Of a DNA stretch of 7,512 bases, positions 1-6,048 are shown piece by piece (position 1 is the first letter of the stretch; the number at the start of each line of letters is the position of its first letter). The notes beneath the pieces were generated by a model. That model had not been told where the DNA came from and searched no databases. It saw only the letters and a list, made by a program, of their open reading frames with translations. The position numbers and the translations under genes were made by a program. Origin of the DNA: Synergistaceae bacterium (GTDB lineage: Bacteria; Synergistota; Synergistia; Synergistales; Aminobacteriaceae); NCBI GenBank assembly GCA_031289165.1, contig JAITPZ010000136.1:1-7512 (forward strand). The letters are read 5' to 3'.

Positions 1-831
1 AAAGCGGTGCGCGGCGTGAGCTTCGACCTGCGCCGGGGCGAGGCGTTCGGATTGGTAGGAGAATCCGGCTGCGGCAAATCCACCGTCGCCCGCGCCATCA
101 TGGGGATATACACGCCGACGTCGGGCGAGATTTATTTCAAAGACAACCTCGTTTCAAACAGGCAGAGTTACCGGAAGAACAGGCGGGAAATCCAGCGAGG
201 GATGCAGATTATTTTTCAGGACTCCGCCGCCGCCCTGAACCAGCGGATGACCGTGAAGGAAATCGTATCCGAACCGCTGGTGATCAATCATATATGCGAA
301 AACAGGCGTGAACTGGACGCCAGAGTCGAGGAACTGCTAACAATGGTGGGGTTGGACAGCGAGTATCGCGGGAAGTGCCCGCCGGAAATATCGGGAGGCC
401 AGCGCCAGCGCGTGGCGATAGCGCGAAGCATCGCCCTGGAGCCCGAGGTCATCATCGCGGACGAGCCGGTGGCCTCTCTGGACGTCTCGATACAGGCGCA
501 GATCGTGACGTTGTTCCAGCGGCTGCAGAGAGAACGCGGATTTACGTTCCTTTTTATCGCGCATGATCTCTCCATGGTGCATTTTCTCTGCGATCGCGTC
601 GGCGTCATGTACGCGGGACGGCTCGTGGAGGTGGCCCCAACGGACAGGCTGTTCGGCGATCCGAGGCATCCGTACACCCGTTCGCTTCTCTCGGCGACCC
701 CGTCGCCCGACCCGGCGTCGGAGCGCTCCAAAAAAATTGTCGTGTACGAGCCGAAATCCGACACGGTCGGTGAAAATCAAAACGCAAAAATGCGAGAGAT
801 TTCCCTGGGGCACTTTGTCCTGAGCGAATGA
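1..831 (+). CDS. Opp/Dpp/Nik-family ABC transporter ATP-binding protein, 5' end cut by the window
   Basis: This is the ATPase subunit of a peptide/nickel-type ABC importer and acts on the cytoplasmic face of the inner membrane. The frame is open to base 1, so the true start lies outside; by comparison with the NikE at 5279, roughly 15 to 30 N-terminal residues are missing. Counting from the first visible codon (276 residues), I see Walker A GESGCGKST (20-28), the Q-loop glutamine (Q73), the signature ISGGQRQR (130-137), Walker B VIIADE (150-155), D-loop SLD and the H-loop histidine (H188). The HPYT motif of the oligopeptide/dipeptide C-terminal region is at 223-226. The tail ends in GHFVLSE and lacks the cysteine cluster seen in many OppD/DppD proteins, which suits an OppF/DppF/NikE-type second ATPase. 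A stop and a 55-base gap precede larC. It is probably the last gene of a separate upstream transporter. The substrate cannot be read from the sequence. Confidence 0.93.
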   Translation, partial: KAVRGVSFDLRRGEAFGLVGESGCGKSTVARAIMGIYTPTSGEIYFKDNLVSNRQSYRKNRREIQRGMQIIFQDSAAALNQRMTVKEIVSEPLVINHICENRRELDARVEELLTMVGLDSEYRGKCPPEISGGQRQRVAIARSIALEPEVIIADEPVASLDVSIQAQIVTLFQRLQRERGFTFLFIAHDLSMVHFLCDRVGVMYAGRLVEVAPTDRLFGDPRHPYTRSLLSATPSPDPASERSKKIVVYEPKSDTVGENQNAKMREISLGHFVLSE

Positions 832-886
832 CGCGCGGAGATGCCCGCATAAAACAGATCAGCCTGGCTGCGAAAGAGAGCAAAAT

Positions 887-2119
887 ATGCCAAAGTGGAA
901 AGTTCTTTATCTGGAGTGTAAAACGGGAATCAGCGGAGACATGACGGTCGCGGCCCTGCTGGACCTCGGGGCGGATCGGGAGAAGTTATTGAAGGCGCTG
1001 GACAGCCTGAACGTCGAAAGTTACGAGGTCAAAATCTCTCAAACGAGTCGCGGGGGGATAGGCGGATGCGATTTTTATGTGGACGTTCACGATCAAACCC
1101 ACGGGCACGATCATCATCACGCGCACGCTCATGAACACCCCGACCACCGTGGTCTGCCCGATATTTTCCAGATCATCGATGGGGCCGACCTGGCACCGGG
1201 GGCGGCGCGGACAGCCCGGAAGATTTTCGAGATCATCGCGGCCGCCGAGGCCAAAGCTCACGGCATCGATATTGAAAAAGTCCATTTTCACGAGATCGGG
1301 GCGATCGATTCGATAGTGGACATCGTCGGCGCAGCGGTCTGTCTGGATGACCTTGGGATCGAAGAGGTCATCGTGACCTCTCTGACCGAGGGAAGGGGAA
1401 CCGTTACCTGTCGACACGGCGTTCTTCCGGTTCCCGTCCCGGCCGTGCTGAACATCGCGTCGGCTTACCATATTCCGCTCGAAATCAGCGATGTGGATTC
1501 CGAGATGGTGACGCCGACGGGGGCGGGCATTGTGGCCGCGGTCAGGACAAAAGACTCTCTGCCGGAGCGTTTTGTCGTTGAAAAAATCGGTATTGGCTTG
1601 GGAAAAAGAGACCTCGGACGGCCGAATTTGCTGCGGGCCATGATCCTGTCCCCTGTCCTTACTCCCGCCGAAAAGCCGGCGCATTCCGGAAAACATGTGC
1701 TTCTGGAGACCAATATCGACGACAGCACCGGCGAACAACTGGGGCTGGCCATGGAGAGGCTGGTTGGAGCGGGCGCCTCCGACGCGCACTGCATTCCCTG
1801 TTTCATGAAAAAAAATCGCCCGGGATATCTATTGAGAGTACAGTGTAAGGAAGCCGACGCGCCTCTGTTCGAGGATATTATCTTCCGTGTAACGACGACG
1901 ATCGGCATCAGAAAGATCCCATTTGAGGGGACGATGTTGCGTCGGGAATCGATCGCCGTCGATCTGCCCTGTGGAAAGGTTCGGGTTAAAAAATGTTTCT
2001 GGCAGGACAGCGTTTTTTACTATCCCGAGTACGAAAGCGTTAAACAACTTTCGGAAAACAGTGGAAGAGCCTTTTCGGAAATTTTTGCCGAGGCGAAGGT
2101 CCAGGCTGACCTGACGTAA
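887..2119 (+). CDS. larC: LarC, nickel insertion protein for the nickel-pincer nucleotide cofactor
   Basis: LarC inserts Ni(II) into pyridinium-3,5-bisthiocarboxylic acid mononucleotide, using CTP, to give the cofactor of lactate racemase (LarA) and related racemases/epimerases (established for Lactobacillus plantarum). This 410-residue protein is close to full family length in one frame. Visible marks are the N-terminal LYLECKTGISGDM (7-19), a histidine-rich linker with ten His between 68 and 87, the family motif HFHEIGAIDSIVD (133-145), VTPTGAG (208-214), GLGKRDLGRPN from 237, ETNIDD (274-279) opening the C-terminal domain, and KKNRPG (308-313). The ATG at 887 follows a weak AGAG purine stretch at 877-880, and the LarC N-terminal motif starts within ten residues, so the start is secure. 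The protein is cytoplasmic. It lies 55 bases after the upstream ATPase and 44 bases before nikR, linking cofactor assembly to nickel import. The partner genes larA, larB and larE are not in the window. Confidence 0.95.
   Translation: MPKWKVLYLECKTGISGDMTVAALLDLGADREKLLKALDSLNVESYEVKISQTSRGGIGGCDFYVDVHDQTHGHDHHHAHAHEHPDHRGLPDIFQIIDGADLAPGAARTARKIFEIIAAAEAKAHGIDIEKVHFHEIGAIDSIVDIVGAAVCLDDLGIEEVIVTSLTEGRGTVTCRHGVLPVPVPAVLNIASAYHIPLEISDVDSEMVTPTGAGIVAAVRTKDSLPERFVVEKIGIGLGKRDLGRPNLLRAMILSPVLTPAEKPAHSGKHVLLETNIDDSTGEQLGLAMERLVGAGASDAHCIPCFMKKNRPGYLLRVQCKEADAPLFEDIIFRVTTTIGIRKIPFEGTMLRRESIAVDLPCGKVRVKKCFWQDSVFYYPEYESVKQLSENSGRAFSEIFAEAKVQADLT
1808..1815 (+). other. Run of eight A inside larC, possible slippage or frameshift site
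   Basis: Eight consecutive A follow an ATG and encode the two lysines and part of the asparagine of the conserved KKNRPG motif (residues 308-313 of LarC). The in-frame heptamer A AAA AAT would permit a -1 shift, which reaches TAA at 1846-1848 and gives a protein of about 320 residues. A +1 shift also stops within a few codons. The zero frame gives the full 410-residue LarC. The tract and the alternative stops are seen in the sequence; any actual slippage is inference. Confidence 0.4.
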
Positions 2120-2150
2120 AACTTCGTCGCACAGGATAGCTTTGTGTAAG

Positions 2151-2156
2151 AGGAGG
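2151..2156 (+). promoter_or_regulatory. Strong ribosome binding site of nikR (AGGAGG)
   Basis: A perfect AGGAGG sits 7 bases before the GTG at 2164. It fixes that GTG as the start rather than the in-frame GTG one codon later. The ribbon-helix-helix strand begins only a few residues downstream, as expected. Confidence 0.8.
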
Positions 2157-2163
2157 CCACGTT

Positions 2164-2571
2164 GTGGTGGAGGAGCTTGTACGTTTCAGCATAACCGTTT
2201 CCAGAGACATTCTCGCAGCGTTCGACCAAAAGCTGATTCAGGCCGGGAAACACAACCGTTCGGATGCTTTGCGGCAAATGATGCGAGCTCACATCGCCTC
2301 GGAATGCTGGCGAAAGGGAAAGGGGCAGCTCTACGGAACGATCACGCTCATGTACAACCACCATGTCCCCTCCGTACTGAAGGAGCTGACGTCCCTCCAG
2401 CACGACCATGAAACCGTCATCGTCTGCACAACTCATGTTCACGTCACTCACGATACGTGCCTCGAGTGCCTCATCCTGAGCGGAGACGCCTCGGAAATTC
2501 GTGGGCTGGTGGACGCTATGGGACAGCTCAAAGGCATCCACAGCCTCGACACCGTCATCACGTCGAGGTAG
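2164..2571 (+). CDS. nikR: NikR-type nickel-responsive transcriptional repressor
   Basis: NikR is a cytoplasmic tetrameric repressor that binds operator DNA when loaded with Ni(II) and shuts down nickel import. The 135-residue length matches the family (E. coli 133). The N-terminal ribbon-helix-helix strand is VRFSITV (6-12), followed by two helices and the NRSDALRQM segment (31-39). The C-terminal ACT-like nickel domain keeps all four high-affinity ligands at the right spacing: H80, H91, H93 and C99, equivalent to E. coli H76, H87, H89 and C95, within THVHVTHDTCLE. An additional cysteine (C102) follows. The DNA-contact strand reads RFSIT where E. coli has RVTIT, so the operator may differ from the E. 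coli GTATGA repeat. The start is GTG behind AGGAGG. The stop is 13 bases before nikB, so it is probably co-transcribed with the transporter it is expected to control, possibly with autoregulation. Confidence 0.95.
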   Translation: MVEELVRFSITVSRDILAAFDQKLIQAGKHNRSDALRQMMRAHIASECWRKGKGQLYGTITLMYNHHVPSVLKELTSLQHDHETVIVCTTHVHVTHDTCLECLILSGDASEIRGLVDAMGQLKGIHSLDTVITSR

Positions 2572-2572
2572 C

Positions 2573-2578
2573 AGGAGG
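2573..2578 (+). promoter_or_regulatory. Strong ribosome binding site of nikB (AGGAGG)
   Basis: AGGAGG begins 2 bases after the nikR stop and lies 6 bases before the ATG at 2585. It selects that ATG over an ATG at 2501 in the same frame, which lies inside nikR and would add a 28-residue Ser/Arg-rich stretch unlike any NikB N-terminus. Confidence 0.8.
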
Positions 2579-2584
2579 CATTGC

Positions 2585-3529
2585 ATGTGGAAATACGCTG
2601 CGAAAAAAACATTGGGCCTGGTCGCCATACTTTTCGGCGTATCCGTGCTGACCTTCGTTCTTACGGCCTGGATTCGGGGAAACCCCGCGGAGGTTGTCCT
2701 CGGTCGCGCCGGCGTCGACCCGAGCCGCGCGGACGTCGTCATGATGGAACAGCGCATGGGGCTGGATCAAAGTATTGTCGCGCGGTATCTGGACTGGGCG
2801 AGGAATTTGCTTCGCCTTGACTTTGGAACGTCATATACCTCCGGTCTGCCGGTAATCGAGGAAATCAAATATCGCCTGCCGGCGACTCTTCATCTGACGG
2901 CGGGCGCGTTTGTCCTCATGCTCGTCACGGCTGTCCCCATCGCAATCTTCATGGTGGTAAAGAAAGACTCGTGGACCGAGTATTCGCTTAACGCCGTGAC
3001 CTTTATCGTTATGGGAACGCCCGGATTCGTGCTGGGCATGGGCCTGGCATGGCTGATATCTGTCAGGCTGCGGCTGCTGCCCATGGTGGGCAACAAAACC
3101 CCGGCGCACAGCGTCCTCCCGATTATAACCCTTGCCCTGCCTATGGCCTGCCGATACATACGGCTCATCCGATCCAACATTATCGAGGTGCTGGACGAGG
3201 ATTATATTTTCCTTCTGCGTACCAGGGGTCTGAAAGAAAGAACCATACTTTTCAGCCATGCTTTGAAAAACGCGTTTATTCCGATCGTAAACCTCATGGG
3301 CATCAGCCTGGGTTCGCTTTTAGGAGGCTCTATCGTTGTGGAGAGTATTTTTTCTTGGCCGGGACTGGGGAATTATTTAATGATATCGATCGGCAACAGG
3401 GATTATCCTGTGGTACTGGCCTATGTGCTGCTGATGGCGACGGTATTTGTCGCAATCAATTATTTGGTTGATTTGTTTATCTGTTTTCTCGACCCCCGAA
3501 TTCCATTCACGGAGGGAAAAGGCCGGTGA
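2585..3529 (+). CDS. nikB: NikB-type nickel/dipeptide ABC transporter permease
   Basis: This is one of the two membrane subunits that form the translocation path of the importer. From the chosen ATG it has 314 residues, the same length as E. coli NikB. The N-terminal helix (about 9-29) is followed by a long external segment, and the BPD_transp_1 core starts near 98 with helices at about 102-125, 136-160 and 177-195. The cytoplasmic EAA-type coupling loop that contacts the ATPases is around 204-230 (DEDYIFLLRTRGLKERTILF). The family signature GGSIVVESIFSWPGLG (247-262) precedes the final helices. The DppB/OppB/NikB families are close, so nickel specificity is inferred from nikR next door, from the NikE-like SNLD of the partner ATPase, and from larC. 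The stop overlaps the nikC GTG start (GTGA), which implies translational coupling. Confidence 0.9.
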   Translation: MWKYAAKKTLGLVAILFGVSVLTFVLTAWIRGNPAEVVLGRAGVDPSRADVVMMEQRMGLDQSIVARYLDWARNLLRLDFGTSYTSGLPVIEEIKYRLPATLHLTAGAFVLMLVTAVPIAIFMVVKKDSWTEYSLNAVTFIVMGTPGFVLGMGLAWLISVRLRLLPMVGNKTPAHSVLPIITLALPMACRYIRLIRSNIIEVLDEDYIFLLRTRGLKERTILFSHALKNAFIPIVNLMGISLGSLLGGSIVVESIFSWPGLGNYLMISIGNRDYPVVLAYVLLMATVFVAINYLVDLFICFLDPRIPFTEGKGR

Positions 3530-4344
3530 AAAAATACAACCGGGGAACTACTGTCGGTGGGTCCATAATCCTTCTTCTGCTTCTGGCGTCCGCCTTCGCT
3601 TCGTCGCTCGTCACGATGAACCCAACAGCCAGCGACCTGATGAACAGGCTCAAACCTCCCAATTTTTCACACATCCTGGGGACAGACCACTTGGGGCGGG
3701 ATGTTTTTTCGCGGCTTGTACATGCGACGCGACTCTCCGTTGGGGTTTCCGTGGCGGCGCTGTCGGTTTCCATAGCGACGGGATTGTCGCTCGGCCTTGT
3801 GGCTGGATATTTTCGCGGAGTCATCGACAGTTTGCTGATGGCGGTCATCAATATTCTTCTGGCCTTCCCCGGCATGATACTTTCTCTGGCCATCGTCGGC
3901 ATCGCTGGCACGGGATTGGGCAACGCCGTCTTCGCCGTATGCGTCGTATCCTGGACGGGATACGCCCGCGTCGTTCGGGGAATGACCCTTTCCCTGAAGG
4001 AGCGAGACTTCGTCAAAGCGGCCCGCATAAGCGGCTCATCCGACATGAAGATCATCGCGCGGCATATCCTGCCCAATCTGCTGACGACGGTCATCGTCTA
4101 CGCCGCGACCAACATCAGCTCCATCGCAATGCAGCTGGCCGCGCTTTCGTTCTTGGGGTTGGGCGCACAGCCTCCCGCTCCGGAATGGGGCATCATGCTG
4201 AACGAGGCAAAAGGCTATATTTCCACAGCTCCGTGGCTCATTCTCGCTCCCGGCTCGGCACTGGTACTGATGATCAGCGCTTTCAACCTGTTCGGCGAGG
4301 GACTGGCGCTGTGTTTAAACGAGGGAAAGAGGGTTGGGATATGA
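3526..4344 (+). CDS. nikC: NikC-type nickel/dipeptide ABC transporter permease
   Basis: This is the second membrane subunit, which pairs with NikB. It has 272 residues (E. coli NikC 277). The start is a GTG at 3526 that overlaps the nikB stop by four bases, with GGAGGG at 3511-3516 nine bases upstream. After the first helix (about 10-30) comes the OppC/DppC/NikC signature GTDHLGRDVFSR (52-63), then the core helices, including the LLAFPGMILSLAIVGIAGTG region (111-130) typical of this family. The EAA coupling loop is about 158-184 (ERDFVKAARISG...HILPN). The C-terminus carries LSFLGLGAQPPAPEWG and a last helix ending near FGEGL. Membrane location is certain, while the exact substrate is inferred from context. 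The stop shares ATGA with nikD. Confidence 0.9.
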   Translation: MKKYNRGTTVGGSIILLLLLASAFASSLVTMNPTASDLMNRLKPPNFSHILGTDHLGRDVFSRLVHATRLSVGVSVAALSVSIATGLSLGLVAGYFRGVIDSLLMAVINILLAFPGMILSLAIVGIAGTGLGNAVFAVCVVSWTGYARVVRGMTLSLKERDFVKAARISGSSDMKIIARHILPNLLTTVIVYAATNISSIAMQLAALSFLGLGAQPPAPEWGIMLNEAKGYISTAPWLILAPGSALVLMISAFNLFGEGLALCLNEGKRVGI

Positions 4345-5291
4345 GGAAGGGGAACGCTCTGCTCAGCATCGAAGGCCTGACCGTGGCCTTTGATGGTGCG
4401 CCTCAGCCGTCGGTCGACGACGTTTCTCTGACGATCGAAGAAGGACGCATTTTGGGAGTTGTCGGCGAAAGCGGCTGCGGGAAAACGTCTCTCGCCAGAG
4501 CGGTGATCGGAGAATTGCCCGCCCGCGGCGTCATACGGCGCGGAAGCATCCATTTCGCTGGCAGAGATCTGTTGTCCGTCAGCCGAAAAGAGCTCAAAGC
4601 TCTGCAGGGCGTCGAGTTGGGCATGATCACTCAGGAAGCCCTCTCCTCGCTCAATCCCGTCAGGAAAATCGGCTCGCAGTTCGTGCAGACGCTTTGCGAG
4701 AAGATGTTGGTGAGCAGGCAGGAGGCCGAGCGCAGCGCGCGGGAGTTTTTAGAAAAAATGAGCTGTCCGGAGGATATCCTGTCGAGATATCCCTTCCAGC
4801 TGAGCGGAGGGCAACGGCAACGGGTTCTCGTCGCCATGGCTTTTGCCCTTTATCCCAGACTGCTTCTGGCCGACGAACCCACGACCGCCCTGGACTCCGC
4901 CGTGCAAATGCGGGTCCTGAAGGAGATGATGGCGTTAAAAACGAACTGCGGCGCCAGTATCATGCTGATATCACACAACCTTGGAGTCATCGCGCAGGTA
5001 TGCGACGAGGTGGCGGTGATGTATCGGGGCCGCATCGTGGAGTACGGCGAGGCCAAAGCCGTCATGACCTCTCCCTCCCACCCCTACACGAGAGGGCTGA
5101 TCGGCAGCATCGCTTACATGGACTGCGACAGGAACCGGAAGTTATATACGATTCCGGAATGTCGCGATACGATTCAACGTCCGGGGTGCATTTTCTATTC
5201 TCGTTGTGAATGGTGCGCTGAAAAATGCGCGCACGAACCGCCACCGCTCAGGATAAACGACAGAGGAGTGCTGGTGGCGTGTTCTCGCTGA
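4341..5291 (+). CDS. nikD: NikD-position ABC ATPase with an Opp/Dpp-type cysteine-bearing C-terminal tail
   Basis: This is the first ATPase of the importer. The ATG at 4341 overlaps the nikC stop (ATGA) and is preceded by GAGGG at 4329-4333. In 316 residues I see Walker A GESGCGKTS (42-50), Q-loop Q98, signature LSGGQRQR (154-161), Walker B LLLADE (174-179), D-loop ALD (183-185), H-loop H212 and HPYT (247-250). Unlike E. coli NikD (about 254 residues) it keeps the oligopeptide/dipeptide C-terminal region with C283, C289, C296 and C314 in the GCIFYSRC...CAHEPPPL pattern. In DppD-type proteins such cysteines have been reported to hold an iron-sulfur cluster. C292 is an extra cysteine within the pattern. 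By sequence alone it could be called DppD. The nikD name comes from gene order and neighbours. The end overlaps nikE by 13 bases. Confidence 0.87.
   Translation: MRKGNALLSIEGLTVAFDGAPQPSVDDVSLTIEEGRILGVVGESGCGKTSLARAVIGELPARGVIRRGSIHFAGRDLLSVSRKELKALQGVELGMITQEALSSLNPVRKIGSQFVQTLCEKMLVSRQEAERSAREFLEKMSCPEDILSRYPFQLSGGQRQRVLVAMAFALYPRLLLADEPTTALDSAVQMRVLKEMMALKTNCGASIMLISHNLGVIAQVCDEVAVMYRGRIVEYGEAKAVMTSPSHPYTRGLIGSIAYMDCDRNRKLYTIPECRDTIQRPGCIFYSRCEWCAEKCAHEPPPLRINDRGVLVACSR
5262..5268 (+). promoter_or_regulatory. Ribosome binding site of nikE (AGAGGAG) inside nikD
   Basis: AGAGGAG lies 10 bases before the GTG at 5279, within the last codons of nikD. It supports that GTG over an ATG at 5225, which would add an 18-residue Arg/Ala-rich leader with no counterpart in the family. 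Confidence 0.65.
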
Positions 5292-6013
5292 CGCTGAAGA
5301 ATGTGACGAAACGCTACGGACGCTTCAGGGCCGTTGACGACGTGTCCCTCGGCATCCATGAGGGAGAAGCGGTCGGCCTTGTGGGCGAGAGCGGATGCGG
5401 AAAGAGTACTGTAGCCTCAATTCTCGCGGGACTGATCCGGGCGGACAGCGGAGAGTTTTGTTTTAACGGCGAAGCGGTGGCGAACCCCGGACCGGACCAC
5501 TCGCTTTACAGAAGAAATGTGCAGATGGTGTTTCAGGACTCGGCTTCCGCCCTCAATTCCCGCCTCAGTGCCAGGGAGTGCGTTATGGAGCCCCTGGAAA
5601 ACTTTTGGGGCCTGAAGGGGGAAAACGCAAAACATCGCGCGAACGAACTCCTGCGGCAGGTGGGACTCGACGGGAGCGACGGCGATAAGTACCCGCGTCA
5701 GTTCAGCGGCGGGCAGAAACAGCGCATTTGCATAGCGCGGGCTATCGCCGCGGACCCCCGTTTTTTGATTTTGGACGAGTTCACGTCCAACCTCGACGTA
5801 TCCGTGCAGGCGCAAATGCTGAATCTGCTGAACGATTTGAAAAAACTGCGCAATGTGGGATTTCTTTTGATTTCCCACGACTTCGGCATTGTACGCTACA
5901 TGTGCGACAGAGTTTATGTCATGTCTCAGGGAAGCATCGTGGAGGTTCTGTCCGAAGAGGGCCTGCGGAAGATCGTTCATCTCCAAGCCTTTAATAATTT
6001 CAGTTTGGCGTAA
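5279..6013 (+). CDS. nikE: NikE-type nickel ABC transporter ATP-binding protein, short form
   Basis: This is the second ATPase of the importer and partner of NikD. With the GTG start at 5279 it is 244 residues and opens with FSLTLKNVTKRYG, a normal ABC beginning. It shows Walker A GESGCGKST (36-44), Q-loop Q86 in FQDSASALN, signature FSGGQKQR (142-149), Walker B FLILDE (162-167) and H-loop H200. After Walker B it reads DEFTSNLDVS; SNLD rather than SALD matches E. coli NikE and supports the name. The C-terminus ends soon after the ABC core (IVEVLSEEGLRK...) and lacks the HPYT region present in NikD and in the ATPase at 1-831, again like E. coli NikE, though it is shorter (268 in E. coli). The stop is 31 bases before the lipoprotein gene. 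Confidence 0.9.
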   Translation: MFSLTLKNVTKRYGRFRAVDDVSLGIHEGEAVGLVGESGCGKSTVASILAGLIRADSGEFCFNGEAVANPGPDHSLYRRNVQMVFQDSASALNSRLSARECVMEPLENFWGLKGENAKHRANELLRQVGLDGSDGDKYPRQFSGGQKQRICIARAIAADPRFLILDEFTSNLDVSVQAQMLNLLNDLKKLRNVGFLLISHDFGIVRYMCDRVYVMSQGSIVEVLSEEGLRKIVHLQAFNNFSLA

Positions 6014-6028
6014 AAATATCTCAGAATC

Positions 6029-6034
6029 GGGAGG
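6029..6034 (+). promoter_or_regulatory. Ribosome binding site serving two alternative ATGs before the nikA-like gene (GGGAGG)
   Basis: GGGAGG lies 5 bases before an ATG at 6040 that opens only ATG-AAA-TGA, and 10 bases before the ATG at 6045 that opens the real gene. Both spacings are usable. Confidence 0.65.
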
Positions 6035-6039
6035 ATTGA

Positions 6040-6048
6040 ATGAAATGA
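6040..6048 (+). other. Two-residue mini-ORF (Met-Lys-stop) overlapping the nikA-like start
   Basis: The bases read ATG AAA TGA, and the TGA shares ATGA with the ATG of the lipoprotein gene at 6045. Because 6040 has the tighter Shine-Dalgarno spacing, ribosomes could start there, stop at once and re-start at 6045. This could damp or couple translation, or may simply be chance in an ATG-rich start region. No functional evidence is available from the sequence. Confidence 0.3.

Noticed and set aside
860..870. Near-perfect dyad CAGCCTGGCTG between the first ATPase and larC
   Set aside because: The one-base centre cannot make a stable hairpin, there is no following T-run, and the half-sites resemble no nickel operator I know. 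It is too short to call an operator or terminator.
986..1789. 267-codon antisense open frame across larC
   Set aside because: It lies wholly inside larC, whose motifs are unmistakable; the antisense product shows no family pattern.
2130..2146. CACA-N9-TGTG inverted repeat upstream of nikR as a possible NikR operator
   Set aside because: Only four bases per half-site match and flanking bases do not extend the symmetry, which is expected by chance.
2501..2584. Upstream in-frame extension of nikB from an ATG inside nikR
   Set aside because: It would add a 28-residue Ser/Arg-rich leader; the ATG at 2585 has AGGAGG six bases away and gives exactly the E. coli NikB length.
3507..4094. 195-codon antisense open frame across nikC
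   Set aside because: It is a shadow of nikC; composition is Arg/Thr/Ser/Met-rich without domains, and there is no separate upstream region for it.
3447..4340. A long open frame of about 298 codons running through nikC in another frame and joining in frame to nikD
   Set aside because: Its translation is Arg/Ser/His-rich with no recognisable motif, nikC is clearly real in its own frame, and NikD family homology begins exactly at the ATG at 4341.
6014..6039. Possible promoter or terminator between nikE and the nikA-like gene
   Set aside because: The 31-base gap has no -35/-10 pair and no stem-loop with a T-run, only the ribosome binding site.
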